The notes below the pieces were generated by a model. The model did no database searches and was not told the DNA's origin. It worked only from the letters and a program-made list of their open reading frames with translations. The translations under genes were made by a program, and so were the position numbers. Shown here piece by piece: positions 62,072-64,000 of a stretch of DNA of 64,000 bases (its first letter is position 1; each line of letters begins with the position of its first letter). The stretch lies in contig NZ_CP034464.1 of NCBI RefSeq assembly GCF_003955735.1, positions 3,348,001-3,412,000 of the forward strand. Direction: 5' to 3'. Source of the stretch: Undibacterium parvum. GTDB taxonomy: Bacteria > Pseudomonadota > Gammaproteobacteria > Burkholderiales > Burkholderiaceae_D.

Positions 62072-62323
62072 GCAGATCAGATAAATTTCTGCACAAAAAT
62101 CTGTGCCTGAATACTGATAAATAGCTGGTGGCGAAATACTGAGTTGTGTCGGTAAACTTTACAGTTGTTGTTGGTTTTTCTTGTTTATGTTTTTTAAGTA
62201 ATTGTTTTTATTCAGTTTATTTTGTTTTTGTTTATGTGGCTTGATATTTGCTTTAGATTAAATTAACTGCGGTTATAAACCGCTTAATCGATAGCAAAAA
62301 CACCTTTATTTCGGAGCGCAAAC

Positions 62324-62980
62324 ATGAAACGCCACCTGTCAGCAATCGCCATTACTTTGGTTTTAGGAGCTTGGAGCCAGTTTAGTCAGGCCGCCGTGAT
62401 CAATTTTGAAGACATTGCAACTTCCGCCGGCAACACTGTTTTTGATACCTCGCCGGATGCATCAGGTGGATTTTTATTCACTTCGCCGAGTAATCACATC
62501 CACCGTGTCAATCAGTCTGGGAGCTTCGGTGACTCCGGCTCAACTAATCTGATGATTCATGATAACGGCGGGGCAAATGCTGGTAATGGTCTGACGATGA
62601 CTAAAATTGGCGGCGGCACCTTCGGTATGAGCAGTGCCTGGCTCTCAGAGGGGTTTAGTAATTTTGGTGCAAAGCAAGTACACATAGTTGGTAGTCTCTT
62701 CGGTGGCGGCAGTGTTGTATTGGACTTTACTCTGGATGGTATTTTTGACGGAGCTGGCGGACTGAATGATTTTCAGACTGTGAATTTTGATGGATCTTGG
62801 AATAATCTGACCAGCGTCGCCTTTAATGGCATAGGTGGAACTGCCAATGAACACGCTTGGAGTATAGACAATATTAATGTAGGTGAAGCGGCAACGACAG
62901 TTCCAGAACCATCGACACTGGCCTTGATGGCTCTTGCTATGGCGGGGCTTGGCTTTATGCGCAGACGCAAACAAGCTTAA
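62324..62980 (+). CDS. PEP-CTERM sorting-signal protein
   Basis: This 218-residue secreted protein has the signal peptide 'SAIAITLVLGAWSQFSQAAV', a Gly/Asn/Ser-rich beta-type middle ('VINFEDIATSAGNTVFDTSP', 'HDNGGANAGNGLTMTKIGGG') and a C-terminal sorting signal: 'VPEPSTLALMALAMAGLGFM' then 'RRRKQ'. No known enzymatic motif was recognised. Proteins with this layout are exported and cleaved by exosortase. A GGAG site precedes the ATG, and a terminator follows. The 250-nt AT-rich gap upstream probably contains its promoter. Confidence 0.88.
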   Translation: MKRHLSAIAITLVLGAWSQFSQAAVINFEDIATSAGNTVFDTSPDASGGFLFTSPSNHIHRVNQSGSFGDSGSTNLMIHDNGGANAGNGLTMTKIGGGTFGMSSAWLSEGFSNFGAKQVHIVGSLFGGGSVVLDFTLDGIFDGAGGLNDFQTVNFDGSWNNLTSVAFNGIGGTANEHAWSIDNINVGEAATTVPEPSTLALMALAMAGLGFMRRRKQA

Positions 62981-63002
62981 TCTCAATGCGCTTTTGACTA
63001 GA

Positions 63003-63025
63003 CCTCGCGACTGCGAGGTTTTTTT
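63003..63025 (+). terminator. Terminator after PEP-CTERM gene
   Basis: CCTCGC (63003-63008), loop GACT, GCGAGG (63013-63018), then T7. Confidence 0.9.
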
Positions 63026-63149
63026 ATTTGATTGTGAAATCGCTTGCGCAATGTTGATGCGCCTGCTGGCATGATTTGGCCTGCAAAGGCGCATGGATGC
63101 TGGGTTTAACTTGTCAAAGCTAGCTTTTTAACGTAGCCCAGAAATAAGA

Positions 63150-63620
63150 TTATTTCACCACCAGTTCAGGTGTCATGATGGCTTTTAGGTAAATATGTAG
63201 GCCTTCAGTTTCTTTTTGTTTTTGGCTGATCCACCAGACATTGCCTTTGCGCACTGCGCATTCATCCTGAAATGGGGCGATCAGCCGTGCGGCGACCTGA
63301 CCGAGATAAGGTTGGTGGCCTACGATCAGGACTTGCTCGCGGCTGTTAGGCCAGTTGGCAGCAGCTAGCACTTGCTCCACGCTGGCATCCGGCGCTAGCT
63401 CATGCACTACCTTGAATTTCCTATCCAGGGCAGCCATGGTTTCTCTGGTTCTTAAGGTCGGACTGACCAAAATCCTACAACTCTCGGTCAGATTGCTGTC
63501 TAGCCAACGTGCCATCTTGATGGCTTGCTTGATGCCTTTGGGTGTGAGCCTGCGGGCCTCGTCGGGCAAGTCAGCGTCGCCCGGTTCCGCTTCTGCATGT
63601 CGCCATAAAATTAGATCCAT
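63150..63620 (-). CDS. sixA: SixA-type phosphohistidine phosphatase
   Basis: This roughly 156-residue histidine-phosphatase-superfamily protein begins 'MDLILWRHAEAEPGDADLPD', with the catalytic His8 in the RHxEA motif. 'LVSPTLRTRETMAALDRKF' and 'EQVLIVGHQPYLGQVAARLI' with the second His follow. SixA removes phosphate from the His of Hpt domains such as ArcB. I start at the ATG at 63620; a longer frame reaches into the ppk gap. ppk lies upstream on the same strand, 42 nt away, and the two are probably co-transcribed. Confidence 0.92.
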   Translation of the reverse strand: MDLILWRHAEAEPGDADLPDEARRLTPKGIKQAIKMARWLDSNLTESCRILVSPTLRTRETMAALDRKFKVVHELAPDASVEQVLAAANWPNSREQVLIVGHQPYLGQVAARLIAPFQDECAVRKGNVWWISQKQKETEGLHIYLKAIMTPELVVK

Positions 63621-63662
63621 AGTGCGCTCTCTGATCGTGGCGGGCTGGTCGACATGGTGCAC

Positions 63663-64000
63663 TTAGTCTTCGCTTACCGAGCCTAGGGCTTGCATCAGCG
63701 TGGCTTGGGCGCAAAAGACGACTTGCTTGGCGCGTGCTTTCTTGCGTTCATACTGACCTTCATCATCGAGCACCCAGGCATTCACATTATCCTTCAGGTA
63801 GGGCTCCAGTCCTTCCGACATCACACGCTTTTTAAGCGCCTTATCCAGAATTGGAAAGGCCACTTCGATACGCCGGAACAGATTGCGGCTCATCCAGTCC
63901 GCGCTGGCCAGATAGGTGTCGTGTTCAAGATCATTACGGAAATAATAAATCCGCGAATGCTCGAGGAAACGTCCGATGATGGAGCGTACTTTGATGTTTT
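63663..64000 (-). CDS. ppk: Polyphosphate kinase, C-terminal part (cut by window edge)
   Basis: This is the C-terminal ~112 residues of PPK1, which makes polyphosphate from ATP; the gene continues beyond 64000. The conserved 'SIIGRFLEHSRIYYFRND' and 'YLASADWMSRNLFRRIEVAF' stretches are diagnostic of the PPK1 C-terminal domain, which holds catalytic and ATP-binding residues. The C-terminus 'QATLMQALGSVSED' is complete. Together with sixA, pstS and the Pho-box operon it gives this end of the window a phosphate theme. Confidence 0.93.
   Translation of the reverse strand, partial: NIKVRSIIGRFLEHSRIYYFRNDLEHDTYLASADWMSRNLFRRIEVAFPILDKALKKRVMSEGLEPYLKDNVNAWVLDDEGQYERKKARAKQVVFCAQATLMQALGSVSED

Noticed and set aside
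1..64000. tRNA, rRNA, prophage or integrated element
   Set aside because: I scanned for GTTCRA-type T-loops with paired acceptor stems, integrases, transposases and phage structural genes, and saw none that I could support by eye.

Overview
The window looks like a chromosomal segment of a betaproteobacterium in Burkholderiales, most likely Oxalobacteraceae (Undibacterium-like). The reasons are the gene content and order: algH-ruvX-pyrR-pyrB-pyrC', a pilGHIJ-chpA cluster, leuS-lptE-holA-proA, GBP-type porins, HemJ-type heme synthesis and PEP-CTERM proteins. Base composition is moderate, close to 50% GC, with AT-rich intergenic regions. I see no phage, integrase, IS transposase, CRISPR array, rRNA or tRNA gene. 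The assignment is inference from content; no search was run.

Layout. Positions 1-3.6 kb hold the end of a biofilm-adhesin control module on the minus strand: lapD (cut by the window edge), lapG and a TolC-like outer-membrane factor with an extra C-terminal domain. Positions 3.8-6.3 kb hold hemL, a divergent thiD and a rubredoxin. Positions 6.5-16.6 kb hold the type IV pilus chemosensory cluster pilG-pilH-pilI-pilJ-chpA. Positions 16.7-22.1 kb hold a photolyase and the tightly overlapping algH-ruvX-pyrR-pyrB-pyrC' operon, in which the dihydroorotase-like subunit lacks its metal-binding HxH. Positions 22.3-30.6 kb hold plsC, apaH-hemH, recN, nadK, a HAD phosphatase, hrcA, a lone receiver and fur. 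Positions 30.7-39.6 kb hold bamE-dapB-exbB-exbD-leuS-lptE-holA-proA-hemJ. Positions 39.6-50.5 kb are more varied: an HCCA isomerase-like protein, an RlmL-like methyltransferase, a Bcr/CflA exporter, a porin, a DUF3016 protein, a chalcone-isomerase-like/outer-membrane pair, a four-PAS histidine kinase and an NAD(P)-binding protein.

Positions 50.7-56.3 kb carry a valine-degradation operon on the minus strand (mmsA, acyl-CoA dehydrogenase, HIBYL-CoA hydrolase, mmsB). Its leader contains what I read as a cobalamin riboswitch, a short terminator-like hairpin and, at the promoter, a perfect 20-bp palindrome. This is the most unusual arrangement I found, because B12 riboswitches normally control B12 synthesis, uptake or B12-replaceable enzymes.

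Positions 56.5-64 kb include a GST, two PEP-CTERM proteins, a solitary pstS, a lysine/alanine-rich histone-like protein, and a Pho-box-preceded pair (OlsB-like N-acyltransferase plus LpxH/PlcP-like metallophosphatase). SixA and the C-terminal part of polyphosphate kinase close the window. Together this end suggests phosphate-starvation lipid remodelling and phosphate storage.

Several families of dispersed, structured repeats sit between genes (about 100-nt nested hairpins, about 80-nt GC-rich elements, and one 'CACAGAGACACAGAG' inverted repeat). A short synonymous duplicate of the proA 3' end suggests a past recombination scar.
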